Assembly (NCBI GenBank): GCA_018127085.1
Contig: CM030720.1
Span: forward strand, 595,619 to 659,618
DNA length: 64,000 nt
Source: Pneumocystis sp. 'macacae'
Taxonomy: Eukaryota > Ascomycota > Pneumocystomycetes > Pneumocystales > Pneumocystaceae
Reading direction: 5' to 3'
Part shown: positions 24,307-35,147 of the stretch, piece by piece
Layout of the letters: every line of letters begins with the position of its first letter
Position numbering within the stretch: the stretch's first letter is position 1
Program-made: the position numbers and the translations under genes
The notes under the pieces: generated by a model
Databases searched by the model: none
Told to the model about the DNA's origin: nothing
Seen by the model: only the letters and a program-made list of their open reading frames with translations

Positions 24307-24379
24307 AGCGACGTGGGGAAACGGCTAACCCGTTGGGCTCATAACCCAAAGATAGTACGATCGACACGTACCGTCGCTA
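24307..24379 (+). tRNA. initiator tRNA-Met (CAU)
   Basis: A 73-base cloverleaf. The acceptor stem AGCGACG pairs with CGTCGCT and is followed by A73. The D arm GGG...CCC sits around AAACGGCTAA. The anticodon stem TTGGG/CCCAA holds loop CTCATAA with CAT at 24340-24342. The T stem GTACG/CGTAC encloses loop ATCGACA. Initiator marks: three G-C pairs at the base of the anticodon stem and A54 in place of T54 in the T loop. There is no intron. The next run of four or more T lies about 170 bases downstream, farther than usual for Pol III termination. Confidence 0.93.
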
Positions 24380-24758
24380 GGTTCGAGGCGGGGTTTATAC
24401 TCTTAGTCTCTATGAACTAAGAAGTGTTACTACCCAGAAGTGTTAATATTAATATCAGCTTGTAAGATGGATATTAAGCGGATTAATAATATAAAATGAT
24501 GAATTACTTCGAGTCAAATTTAGTCATCGGTAAGCTGATAAGATAAGAGGGCTTTTGTTAGGCTTTTTATTAGATATAAAAATAAATAGAAAATTAGTTA
24601 AAAATAAAAATGCAGAAATATCAATTGAGTTTGAATATATGAACTAATTTTAAAAATATGGATTGATTTCAATCATATGTTACCTAAAAGAACATGATTT
24701 AAAAAATTAAATATTCAAAAATTTAATCACTTAAAGTTTTTTAAAAAAATGCTAGCCT
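24380..24758. other. intergenic region downstream of initiator tRNA
   Basis: Starts with GGTTCGAGGC, a chance tRNA-T-loop-like string. TTTT and TTTTT runs lie near 24555-24570. No second tRNA or coding frame was seen. Confidence 0.45.
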
Positions 24759-25939
24759 TTAAGGAGCAGGAAGAGGTAAAGGCGAGGGAGAAGTGCAAGG
24801 CGATGAAGAAGAAGATGTGACGGGAGGTAATGATGGTGAAGATGGTGACGAAGAAGGCTGGTATGTATGAACTATTTGACGAAATGTTTGAATGATGGTG
24901 CCAGGATGGGATGCCTATAGAAAAGAAATAAACAAAACAAAAAAATAAAAAGAATCAAACTTGAAAAATGCTAGTACCAGCGACAATGACATTAGCACCT
25001 ATATTTTTTAAAAAACTAGAGAATAAATAATAATAGACTAAAAGTTTACCGGCTTCCGCAGCAAGAGCAATTGTATTTTCAGTAAGACCACCATCAACTT
25101 CAAGGTTGAGATCAGGATATTGATGCCGAAGAGTACGTATTTTAGAGATACAAGATGGTATAAACTATTAGAAGCTTGTTATAATAAAACCGAATGAATG
25201 AAAATGTTTACTAATTGTCCACCAAAGCCTGGTTCTACTAAAGAATAATTAGACAGAGAAAATAATTTTTTCTAGAAAAAAACCTGTCATTATTAATACC
25301 ATGTCTAAACGATCTATAAAAGGAAACAAAACAGAGACTGGTGTTTGAGGTTTAATAGCAATGCCTGCCTTCATTCCTGTTTTATGTATAGTATCTATAA
25401 GTGTTGATGGATCATCTAAGGGCATTATTATGTTATCCTTTATATGAAAATATTAGAACCTGTTGCTTCATAGTGAAAACAATATATGTCTCCTCCTGCT
25501 TCTGCAAAATTATAAACCCATTGCTCTGGTTTTGATACCTAGTACGTAGTTTAATTGGATTTCAACAGAAACCTTATGTACCATCATATGACAATCAAAA
25601 ACAATGTCATGTTTAGGAATAGCTTTACGTAAGCATTTAACTACGGGTGCTCCAATAGTAATATTTGGAACAAAATGACCATCCATAATATCAAGATGCA
25701 GCCAGTCTGCATCTAAAATTTTTAAGTAGTAACTTAAATGATAAATGATTGAGTTTTACTGTTTTTTATCATCTATGTAAATTATGAATAATGTTTAGAA
25801 TTGGAAAAATAATACTTACTCTGACTCCTTCTTCTGCTAAACGCGAAAAGTCTCCTAGTTAAACAGGTAATAAACAAAATTGTAAATTAATAATATAATT
25901 ACCCGCTAAAATACTAGGAGCAATAATTGCTCTGGGCAT
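24759..25939 (-). CDS. rpe1: ribulose-phosphate 3-epimerase
   Basis: Interconverts ribulose 5-phosphate and xylulose 5-phosphate in the non-oxidative pentose phosphate pathway. Eight or so short exons. Motifs in order: [40 protein letters not shown] (metal-binding His/Asp and D of the catalytic pair); [91 protein letters not shown]. All join in frame through TAG-ended introns of about 45-60 bases. After [10 protein letters not shown] the last exon carries an unusual Ser/Pro-rich tail of about 32 residues, mostly PSS, SSP and LPLPAP, before the stop; the family normally ends near this point. Confidence 0.93.
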
Positions 25940-26697
25940 TGTAATTAAAGTTTCTAGTTAGGAATTGATTTCGATAATTATAATTTAGAAAAAATTAGAT
26001 CTTACAAATTAAAAAAATGCAATTTTAAAGTATCTTCTAAAATATATCTAAATAGTAAATTTTTATTATTTTTTTATTTTTCAAGCTTAATATAATTATA
26101 TAGAATAAAATTTTTAAGAATTTAGAATATGTTATATCTAAAAAAATTCTATAAAAAATAAAATATTTGAAGTCTATAATAGATTTGTAGTTTTTTTATT
26201 ATATTCTTTGAATAAATTGTACTTAAAATAAAAATAATATTTTGGTAAAATTTTAGATAATTATTTTGTAATTTTAATCATTTTTTTTAAAAAATTAAAT
26301 TTTTAATGTTGATTTTCAATATTTAATAAATACTTAAAAAATAAATTTTACATTTTAAATTTTTAAAATTTATATTTTTGTACTATAATTATACTAATAA
26401 ATAAGAATTTTACACAAATTTCTATTATCTTGATTTTTGTATCTTGAAAAATAAATATATGATTTTATATATTTTAATTATTTTGTGATTCAATTATTTT
26501 CATAATTAGCTAAGACTGTTTTTGCTTATATTAAATGTAAACTTAGAATCAATTTTAAATGAATGTTTTTAATCACTATATACTTGTTTTTTTTTTTACT
26601 AAAAATAATTTTATATTTTTAAATATTGGGTATAATTTTTGTATATATAGATTTAGAAAATTACTTAAGATATATTTTTTAATTTCTCTATTTTAAA
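25940..26697. other. divergent promoter region, strongly AT-rich
   Basis: Between divergent rpe1 and the dehydrogenase gene. Runs of A and T only. No RNA gene, repeat or coding frame was recognised. Confidence 0.45.
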
Positions 26698-27803
26698 ATG
26701 TCTAAGAATTTAAAATGGACTGTAAATCAACCTTCTGATCTTTTTGGAAAAGTTGCTATTGTTACTGGTGGAAATTCTGGAATGTATGTTTTTTTTTAGA
26801 GATAAAAAACTTAATTCTTTAGAGGTTTTATAACAGTTCGTGAGCTTTTAAAAAAAGGATATAGAGTCTATATTGCATCACGTTCCAAAGAACGAACAAA
26901 TAAGGCAATTAAAAATATTAAACAAATTCTACCGGATGCAGATGTTTTTTGGCTTGAATATGATGCATGTGATTTTGATAGTGTTAAAAATGCCGCTTCT
27001 GCATTTTTAAATAAAGAATTAGAATTACATATTTTAGTTAATAATGCTGGAGTATTAGTTTGTGCTTTTAAATATTATGAGTGCTTATTATGATTATAGA
27101 TTATGGCATCCCCATATTCAGAAACGAAAGATGGATTTGAAGTACAATTTCAAACGAATTATTTCTCTCATTATCTTTTTACCCGCTTATTATTGCCTAT
27201 TATGAAAAAAACGGCGGAAAAGCAAAAAGAAGGAACAGTTCGTATTATAAATGTGAGTAGTAGAGCCCATTCTATGTCTTTGAAAAATATTACTTATGAT
27301 GATTTAAATATGAAATCATATTGGTATTTACCTGAGTTTTTAGTTAAATGGTATGTTCAATATATCCTTAACATATAGTTTGAATATATTTCAGGCTACG
27401 GTATGCTCAGAGCAAGTTTGCTATTATTCTTTTTACAAAATCACTATATCAAAAATTTTCTCAGTACGGGATTTATACAATATCTGTGCATCCAGGTGTA
27501 GTAAAAACGGGACTATTTAAGCATTGTATGTTTATTGAAAATAAAAACACTTTATTAATTTTTATAGCTCTATTTTTAAAGTTTTTTTTAAACTTTTCAC
27601 GAATATTTATAGATGAAGAAAAGGGTGCTATAACTCAAATTTTTGCGGCTACTGCTGCAGATGTTGTAGAAAAAAGGCTTAATGGTGAATATTTGGTTCC
27701 TTACTGTAGAAAAGCTTTTGTATCAGGTGATTGTAGTATAAAAGCTTCTGAAGAACTTTGGAATTTTTCTGAAAAAGAATTAAAAAATAGAGGTTATTTA
27801 TAA
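26698..27803 (+). CDS. short-chain dehydrogenase/reductase
   Basis: NAD(P)-dependent oxidoreductase of the SDR family, of the retinol-dehydrogenase-like kind. Exon 1 starts MSKNLKWTVNQPSDLFGKVA, then IVTGGNSG-I-G spans the first intron (cofactor motif TGxxxGxG). ELHILVNNAG follows, with its next intron just after NNAG; then FEVQFQTNYFSHYLFTRLLL and IINVSSRAHS (catalytic Ser). After an intron comes RYAQSKFAIILFTK with the YxxxK catalytic pair, then SVHPGVVKTGLFKH. The C-terminal exon has KGAITQIFAATAADVVEKRL and ends ELKNRGYL. Five exons. The substrate cannot be told from sequence. The segment near 27540-27600 may be an intron or a hydrophobic insert. Confidence 0.85.
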
Positions 27804-27887
27804 AAATAATTTTTTAATTATCATATTTTTATTTTTAAAGTATATTAATGATAGATATCTTTGAATATTTTAATAGTAACTTATATT

Positions 27888-28305
27888 TTAAAGTCGACTT
27901 TTTAAAAAGTTATTAGTCTTAATTCTCTCTTTATTATTTTTTTTATATTCTTTCTTTTTCGCCATTTTTTTGTCAATAGTACTTAGATCATCATCTAAAA
28001 TTCTCCACAACCAATCTGGATATTCTGATTCTTTAAGTGCTATAGGATCTGAACCTTTTTTATAAATATTAATTCCTTTTAAAATTGTACCTTCTGGGGC
28101 CAAAGTTTTGATAGAAAAACACCTACAATTATTTTTAGCTACTGATCACTAATGTTAGATTTTAAAAACTCAAAAAGATTTATAAGGGTTTTATTTTACT
28201 TAGAGTATATTTTATTGACAATTTTAAAGAGTGCTTTAAGGAATATTTAAGTATTATTCTATTAGAAAAATAAAAGCTAAAATGTAGTGATTTATTGAAT
28301 AACAT
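27888..28305 (-). CDS. mrpl37: mitochondrial large-subunit ribosomal protein mL54
   Basis: Component of the mitochondrial 54S subunit. The main exon (27888 to about 28115) reads IKTLAPEGTILKGINIYKKG, then SDPIALKESEYPDWLWRILD and a Lys-rich tail; 'CPxGTxLKGxNxxKxGxDPxALxxxEYPxWLW' is the mL54 signature. It is preceded by a TGTAG acceptor. No ATG lies between there and 28300. A frame from ATG 28305, MLFNKSLHFSFYFSNRIILK, is basic and hydrophobic like a mitochondrial presequence and is the likely first exon. The exact donor is not settled: the one that keeps frame gives an intron of about 100 bases, longer than the local norm. Confidence 0.75.
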
Positions 28306-29112
28306 AATAATACTTTAAAAACTATTAATATTTTTGATTTTAATGATTTATCGATTAAGATATAACTTAATATTAAGTATGAAAGATACATTAAATTGAC
28401 TATAAATATATAAGAATAATTCATATAGTACTTTAAATGTATTTTGTTTTTATACAAAATTTTTGATGTAATAATAAATATTTGATATATAAATTTTATT
28501 TAATGATATTGATTTTACAAATTATTTTAATCATATTTAAAAGTTTTAAATTATAAGTTTTATTGAAGAATATTTTAATATTTATAATATAATGTTTAAA
28601 ATTTCATATTTCTCTTTATTCTTTAAAGAATTTAGGGTATTTATCAGCATAATTTTTATTAAACGTTTAAGCATTATTTTTTCGAAGCATAAATGTGATT
28701 AATCCTTTTATGATTATGAATTCTATGAAAATAGTTAATATAAGCTAATTGTGTATGCATAAACAATTTGTTATTTGTTTTAAACTGGATCTGTTGTTAT
28801 TAAATTTATTTGCATAAATATGAAATTTTATGAATTAAAAATATATGACTAAAAATAGAATAAAATGGAGATATTAATAAATAAAAATTTATGCGTATAT
28901 TAGGTGATATATTTTTTTTAATAATGCTAATAATTAATTTAAGGGCATTTTTATTAATGATTATGCTTTATAACTTATTGTTTTGATTTGATTTATGCTT
29001 AAGAATATTGAATATTATCTATAAGAAATATTTTTTCTAAAAAAACTTTTAAAGCAATCTGGTAAATTTTGAATATTTAAATATTTATGTATTTAAATTT
29101 ATTTTAGAATAC
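28306..29112. other. AT-rich intergenic region
   Basis: Divergent spacer between the mL54 gene and the MADS-box gene. No recognisable coding frame, RNA gene or repeat was seen. Confidence 0.45.
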
Positions 29113-30073
29113 ATGTCTTTAGATAAACAGTGTCAGTTTTTGAACTCTAAAACTAAATCATCTTTACCATTATTACCTTATCGGCCATCTGGAAAAGGAA
29201 AAGCTAAAATAGCAATGAAATATCGTGAAGACAAAAGACAAAGACAAGTAATTACTTATTTTTTTAATTAATTTTAATTCTGGATCTTTAGATTACTGCA
29301 TCTAAAAGATTGCCTGGTTTAATGAAAAAAGCAGCACAGTATAGTGAATTGACTGGAGCAAAAGTTGTTGTTTTAGTCCGAGATGAACAACGTAGAGTTT
29401 ATAGATATTGTTCAGATGGGGAGGTTAATATTGAGAAATCTGCTAATAGGATGCTAACTGATCCTGCTGAAAAAGTTTTTACAACTGAACAGGTTAGTAT
29501 TTTATATTTATTAATAGTCAATTAACTATATTAAAGTTTAGTGAATCTTTTAATACCTCAAATGAAAGTTCTGAAATGCATCAAATAGTCGATTCTTTAA
29601 ACAATAATTTAGATTCACTACATAAAAAAAAAAATATGAAAGTTAAAATCAATCTAGATGATTCTACAAAATCTGGAAATCCTATTAATGAAAAATCAAA
29701 ATTAGAAGAAAATCATATAAATATTTTGGAATCAAATTATGATACTATTAACAAAAATTCCTCTCAATGGCCAATTAAATCTATAAAATCGTTTCCAATT
29801 TATTCTGGTATATCGCCACAATTTTATGAAATGAAAATGATTGGTAGTGATAATATTGAATTAATAAATAATATTTTTACCAATTTAGGATCTTCTATGC
29901 CTTTCTTTCATAATATACCGGATACTGTAAATTATACAAATATATATAATATTTCAGAAAACTTTTTTAATTGTTCAAATGTGTTTGAATTAAATTCAAA
30001 ATTTGAAAATGAAAATAATTTTATGAATTCTGAGACTCTTTTGTATTCTGAAAAATTAAAAATGTTATGTTAA
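29113..30073 (+). CDS. MADS-box (SRF-type) transcription factor, divergent
   Basis: Three exons, introns ending near 29290 and 29540, give about 280 residues. The MADS DNA-binding domain begins around residue 28: GKGKAKIAMKYREDKRQRQ, then across the first intron ITASKRLPGLMKKAAQYSEL and TGAKVVVLVRDEQRRVYRYC. This matches the SRF/Mcm1 pattern (KI-x-x-x-x-x-ED-x-x-R-x-ITxSKR-x-G-x-MKKA-x-x-x-S-x-LTGxxVxxLV). The family consensus has FSKRKSG where this protein has ASKRLPG, and the first-helix basic residues are shifted. The C-terminal two-thirds is Asn/Ser-rich with no domain. In fungi such factors control mating-type and cell-cycle genes; the target here is unknown. Confidence 0.82.
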
Positions 30074-30675
30074 TTAATGTTTTTTGATAATATTTTTTAT
30101 TTTTATATTGCATGTATTATATTAAATTTATTAGACTTTATTCTTTCTTTAGAAATTTGTGGTCAGTATGTATTAAAAAGATCGGGTTTCTTGTATTATT
30201 ATTATTGTTAATAGGATTATTATTTTATATTTTTTAGTTAGATTTTTTGGTTTAAAAAAAATTATAAATGTATATAAACTTCGTTATTTTATTAACTTTA
30301 CTAAGAACATATAATAATAATTTATTAATATCTATAATATATTTAAATGATCTAACTTTATTTTAGAAATAAACGATGAAATTAGATGATTTAATATTTT
30401 TATAAAATCCTATTATAAATATATTATAATTAATAATTTTTTGTAATATTAAAAATTATTTTGTATTTAAATATTAAAAATGAAAATTTAATTTAATAGT
30501 TGTTTTTTAAAAATTTTTAGATACTATTCTAAATATTGTAATTTCTTTTGTAATTTAAATTTATTTCTAATTTTTTTTAAAGATTTTTATATTTTTAGCG
30601 AAATGTCTAATGAAAAGTTTTTTTATTATAGAATAATAAAAATATTGGAGAAATTAACTATTTTTTCTTAGAAAA
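30074..30675. other. AT-rich intergenic region with a short uORF
   Basis: Upstream of the prefoldin gene. A 22-codon frame at 30603-30671 starts MSNEKFFYYRIIK and stops four bases before the prefoldin ATG. Otherwise only A/T-rich runs were seen. Confidence 0.4.
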
Positions 30676-31146
30676 ATGCCTGAAACTGAAAAAAAAAGTG
30701 AATTGAGTTAATACTTTAAGTTTTAGCTTCTTAATTAATTATTAAAGATCTTTCTCAGCAATATAATTTATATAAACATTCTTTACAACAGTTAGCACAA
30801 AAAATAGGTGACTTAGAAGTAGAGTTTAATGAACATACGTTTTCTACATATTTTTTATGGTATATTCTTATAAAATTTAGATTAGTAATTGAAACTCTTA
30901 TGAATCATCCTTCTGAAAGAAAGTGTTTTCAGATGATTGGTGGTGTTTTAATAGAGAAAAACGTAAAAGAAGTTGTTCCTTTTTTGAAAACTAATCAGAA
31001 AGGAGTATGCTGCATAGTTCATTAATACAGTTATTGACTAGATTAAATAGATAAAATCCACGATAGAACAGCTTTTAAAACAATATAAATCTGAAGAAGA
31101 ACAATTTAATAAATGGCAAAAGGATAACAATGTTAAAATAGTTTAA
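30676..31146 (+). CDS. gim4: prefoldin subunit 2 (Gim4)
   Basis: Beta-type subunit of the prefoldin hexamer that hands actin and tubulin to the CCT chaperonin. Four exons; introns end near 30748, 30881 and 31051. It starts MPETEKK, then LSQQYNLYKHSLQQLAQKIG and DLEVEFNEH in the first coiled-coil helix. The beta-hairpin core follows: HPSERKCFQMIGGVLIEKNV and KEVVPFLKTNQKG. The second helix is STIEQLLKQYKSEEEQFNKW. About 110 residues, normal for Gim4. The 'ERKCFRMIGGVLVE' block identifies subunit 2. The start was chosen because an acceptable donor follows it at 30699. Confidence 0.9.
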
Positions 31147-31314
31147 TGAATAAAGAAACCCATTTTAGGAAATAATATAGATGATTTATTTGTAAGGTTT
31201 TAAAGTTAAAGTTATAAAAATATCAATATAACAATCCATATGATGACAATGTAAACAGATACTCTTGAATTATTATAATTTAAATAGTAAGTCTTTAGAT
31301 TTTTTTAAAAGTAG

Positions 31315-32351
31315 TTATAGTTTTTTATTAGTATTAGATAAAAATGAGAAATTAAAGGCAAGTCTGATGGATTGAGTTACCCTAAAACAATCTATTGCAT
31401 TAGTTATTAACTCATGTATGATGCAAAATACCGTTAAGACCACAATAGAAACTATAGTACTTAAAATTAACAATAAATAACATGATTTATTTCTTGTTTT
31501 TTTTTGATATTTATCAGCGCTTCTGAGTTCATTATCAGCATGGGTTACTTGGGACAATGTTGTGCTTATATTGTTTTCGATACTGTCTATTATAATTCCT
31601 TGTTCTGATATAATAGCACTTAAGTCTCGAAAGATTTCGTTTAATTCTGTAATACCTGATTCTATATTACGAATTTCTGATTCACGCTCCAAAATTAACA
31701 ATTCATTAAACTCTAATTCTGAATCATCAACAATCTGCATTCTAAAAATAATATATTGAATTTATTTAAAAAAAGAAAACTAAATAAAAATACCTAGATT
31801 GATCTTGAAGAAGTGGAAATGTTTCTTGCTGATTATTTTCGATTGTTTCTGAAATATGTATACATCTTTTTTGACACTCTACTGATGTATTTTGTGCTTT
31901 TCGAAAACTTATAAGGGCGTTAGAAAAATCATTTGAAAGCTTCTGCTGTGTAAATTTATTATGCTATTTTAATTAAATTAATATGAAAAATTCATTTAAT
32001 TTCACTTACGGAATTTGAGGAGAACTCATATTTAGACAATTGCTTAATGTATGTCATTGTTGCTTTTATAATTTCATGGGTATCATTAGTTAATTTATGT
32101 CTAAAGAATTATTAATTTTTTATTTATAAATATTATAAAATATACAAATAATTTCGAGTATTTTCTGTATCCTTTTTTGATCCAAAAACATTAAAAAGTT
32201 GATTCATGGCTGAAATATTTGAATTAATAGTAAGAATATTACGAGATGTCTGTTGTACTAAAGTATAATATTCATGATGTTCATGTGAGTCCTCAGTATA
32301 ACTATTATAAGACAGTAAGGGCTTTGTATCATACAAATCAGCGAAAGACAT
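31315..32351 (-). CDS. pep12: Qa-SNARE, Pep12/Vam3-type syntaxin
   Basis: Syntaxin of the endosome/vacuole route. Four exons, introns ending (on the minus strand) near 32102, 31943 and 31743. The N-terminal helices begin MSFADLYDTKPLLSYNSYTE, with TSRNILTINSNISAMNQLFN and TNDTHEIIKATMTYIKQLSK. The SNARE motif runs about RESEIRNIESGITELNEIFR and DLSAIISEQGIIIDSIENNI, with the central Gln of the zero layer in SEQG. A membrane anchor follows: LLLILSTIVSIVVLTVFCII. The frame continues about 30 residues past the anchor, longer than usual; a further intron near the end may trim it. Fission-yeast Pep12 is the closest type; Vam3 cannot be excluded. Confidence 0.85.
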
Positions 32352-35147
32352 ATTTTTCTATTTATAAAACTTATTAAATATTATAGATTTTAATATCGAT
32401 ATTTTTTTGACTTAAACTAAGCAAGTTTAAAATAAATATAAATTTTTATTTTTAAAAAATAATTACTATAAGGAAAAATAGATATAGATAAATATTTTTT
32501 TAAAATAAAGTTTACATTATTTTTTAATATATTTTTAATTCATTTTATTAATGGAATTTTTTTAAGATTTATAAAATTTATAATATTTTATAAAATTAAA
32601 AAGTTAATATAGATCATAAATATTATTTTCTTTACAATAATTACATAGTATTGAATAAAATAAAAATATGGTAGTATTTTAATTAAAATATATTGATTTT
32701 AATATTGTTAATGAAAAAAATAGAAATATTTTTTAAATTAAAAATTATTATTTGCAATTTCATTAAAATTTTGTATATTGTAAAATAAAATTTAAAAATT
32801 CAGATAGTTTTAAAAATGATTTTTATTAATTAAAACATTATTTAAAATATTATTCATTTTTTTTCTAAATAGTTAAAATAATTTTTTAAAATCAAAGGTT
32901 AAAAAAGTTGATTTAAAATATTCTAATAACATTAATAAAAACATAATCTTTATTTTAAAAAGTTCTGATATAAAAACAAATTGATTTAAAAAAATGAAAG
33001 AGGTATTATTTATATATATATATTATAAAAAAATACATTATAAAGGAACTTAAAATATTTGAAAATCAAATTACAGAAAAATTAAAAGATTTATAAGTTA
33101 CTTTTTATCATATATTTGTTTATTTTTAATTATTTTTAATTTAATTATTTTAATCTTTTTCATTTAGATCATTATAAAAATCTTATAAGTAATTAAGATA
33201 ATAATTTAATTTATTGTTTTAAGATTATTAGAAATTTCATAATTAGATAATTAGAAATAAATCACAAGTATATTGTAAAATTATTAATGAATGAAAAAAT
33301 ATTATTAAATAATGTTTATGTTGCATTTATTAATGTTAATTAGTAAGAATTTTATTTATTTTAGTTTATAAAAATATTAATTATAAAATTTGTCCAGGAT
33401 ATGTTATGTTTGTTTTTGAAATTGTAAAATCAATAAAAAATATATGATATCTGCATTCTAAAGATTTCCAAAAATCTTTGTTGTAAACTTATTCTTTTAT
33501 TGAAGTATTCTGATTTTTTATATCTTCATATAAAATATTTTAAATGTATATATATTTATGTTGTATTTTAATTTTATTTAGTCTAAAGTATTCATTTCCA
33601 TTTCAAGAAATTCTTATAAATCCAATTATTTAATTATATAAAATTTTAAATAAAAATCCTATTAATAATAATTCTTTGAAAAGAATTTAATTTCTAATAA
33701 TTTTTTAATTATAACACAATATATAAAAATAACTATTAATTGTTAATAATAGTTAGTATCTACATAATTAGAAAAGAAAAATTAGTATTTAGTTTAATAA
33801 ATTATTTTTATTTTAATATATTTAGAAATTGCATATCCTTTAAAATCAAAAATATATGAAAATCAACATCAATGAGAAATAATTTTATATTTTGAAAATG
33901 CAAAGTTATCATCCCTACTTATTACTGTCCCTAAGAAAGTTTCTGTTCATCTTGTTAATTTTAAAAATATATTATTTAAAGTTAAAAATATGTAGATTTT
34001 TTATTATAATCCGAATATTATAGACATTTAATCAATATCTTATAGAATAAGAACCTTATTTTTTAAAATAGTTGAATTTAAAACAACTGAAAGATCCTAT
34101 CTTTCAAAATTTTGATCTAAACAATTTTTTAATATTTATACTATAATAAAAAATTGAAAAGTACCTTATTATTATATTATGATAAGATTTAATATAGTAT
34201 GAGTATTTTAATATGCTATTTTGTTTTATATTTTGAATATTCATCGTTTAAAGAACTTATGTAAATAAGCAATTAATATTTTAGAAAATATTACTGATAT
34301 ATAGATGTTTGTCTTATATTAATATTAAAAAATTCTATCAATTGTTAATATTCATACAAAAAAAGCATAAAATTTATGAAGAAGTGGCTTAATTTATTAA
34401 AAAAATCAAAAAATATAGTAAAAATTTTTATTTAAATTATTTACTATTGTATTTTTTTTTCAAAATATCTATTTTTAATATTTTAATTATAATTATATTT
34501 TCTATAAAAATTTTTTTAATATAATTTTATCATACTATTAATTCTTATTAAACAATATACTTTTAAACATTTTTCATATATATTTTAAAATTTTAAAATA
34601 TAAATAATTTAATAATTTAAAAATTGACAGACAGATCTTTTTTGTAACTAATTTTTATTTATTTAATAAATCATTATATTTTATATAATTTTAAAATATT
34701 TTAATTTTTTCAATATCAGAATCATAATTTAAATTAATTTAACATTATAATCCATTCCATTAATTTTAAATCCATTTTAAACTATGCAAATAACTTGTAT
34801 ATTTAATTAAATGTAAGTCTGATATTATTATACTTTTTTAATACTCTTAAATAACAATTTTAATAATAACAAATTTGTAAAGAATGTTTTAAAAATTTTT
34901 ATAAAATTTCTATAAATAAATATTTTATAAAATAATCAATATCATTTTTTAAAATAAAATTTCAAATTTTATTAATAATAAAATAATTGATAATTTTACA
35001 AAAAAAAAAAGAATGAATATATTTCACATTCATTTTAAAATTAAATTATTTTTAAAAAAATAAATTTATATTAAATAATTTAAATTATTTTAAAATTTTA
35101 ACATTAATAAACTTAAAATTTCGAAAATCACGATATTTTTTTTTTAA
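32352..35147. other. long AT-rich gene-free region
   Basis: About 2.8 kb almost wholly of A and T runs, the longest gene-free gap in the core part of the window. I saw no coding frame, tRNA, tandem array or inverted repeat of note. It separates the syntaxin gene (minus) from the nucleolin-like gene (plus), so both promoters lie at its edges. Confidence 0.5.

Noticed and set aside
24378..24400. Second tRNA suggested by GGTTCGAGGC
   Set aside because: Flanking bases do not form a T stem, and no anticodon arm or acceptor stem is present.
28254..28457. 67-codon Ile/Leu/Tyr-rich minus-strand frame upstream of mL54
   Set aside because: Composition is that of random AT-rich DNA; a different frame from ATG 28305 fits a mitochondrial presequence better.
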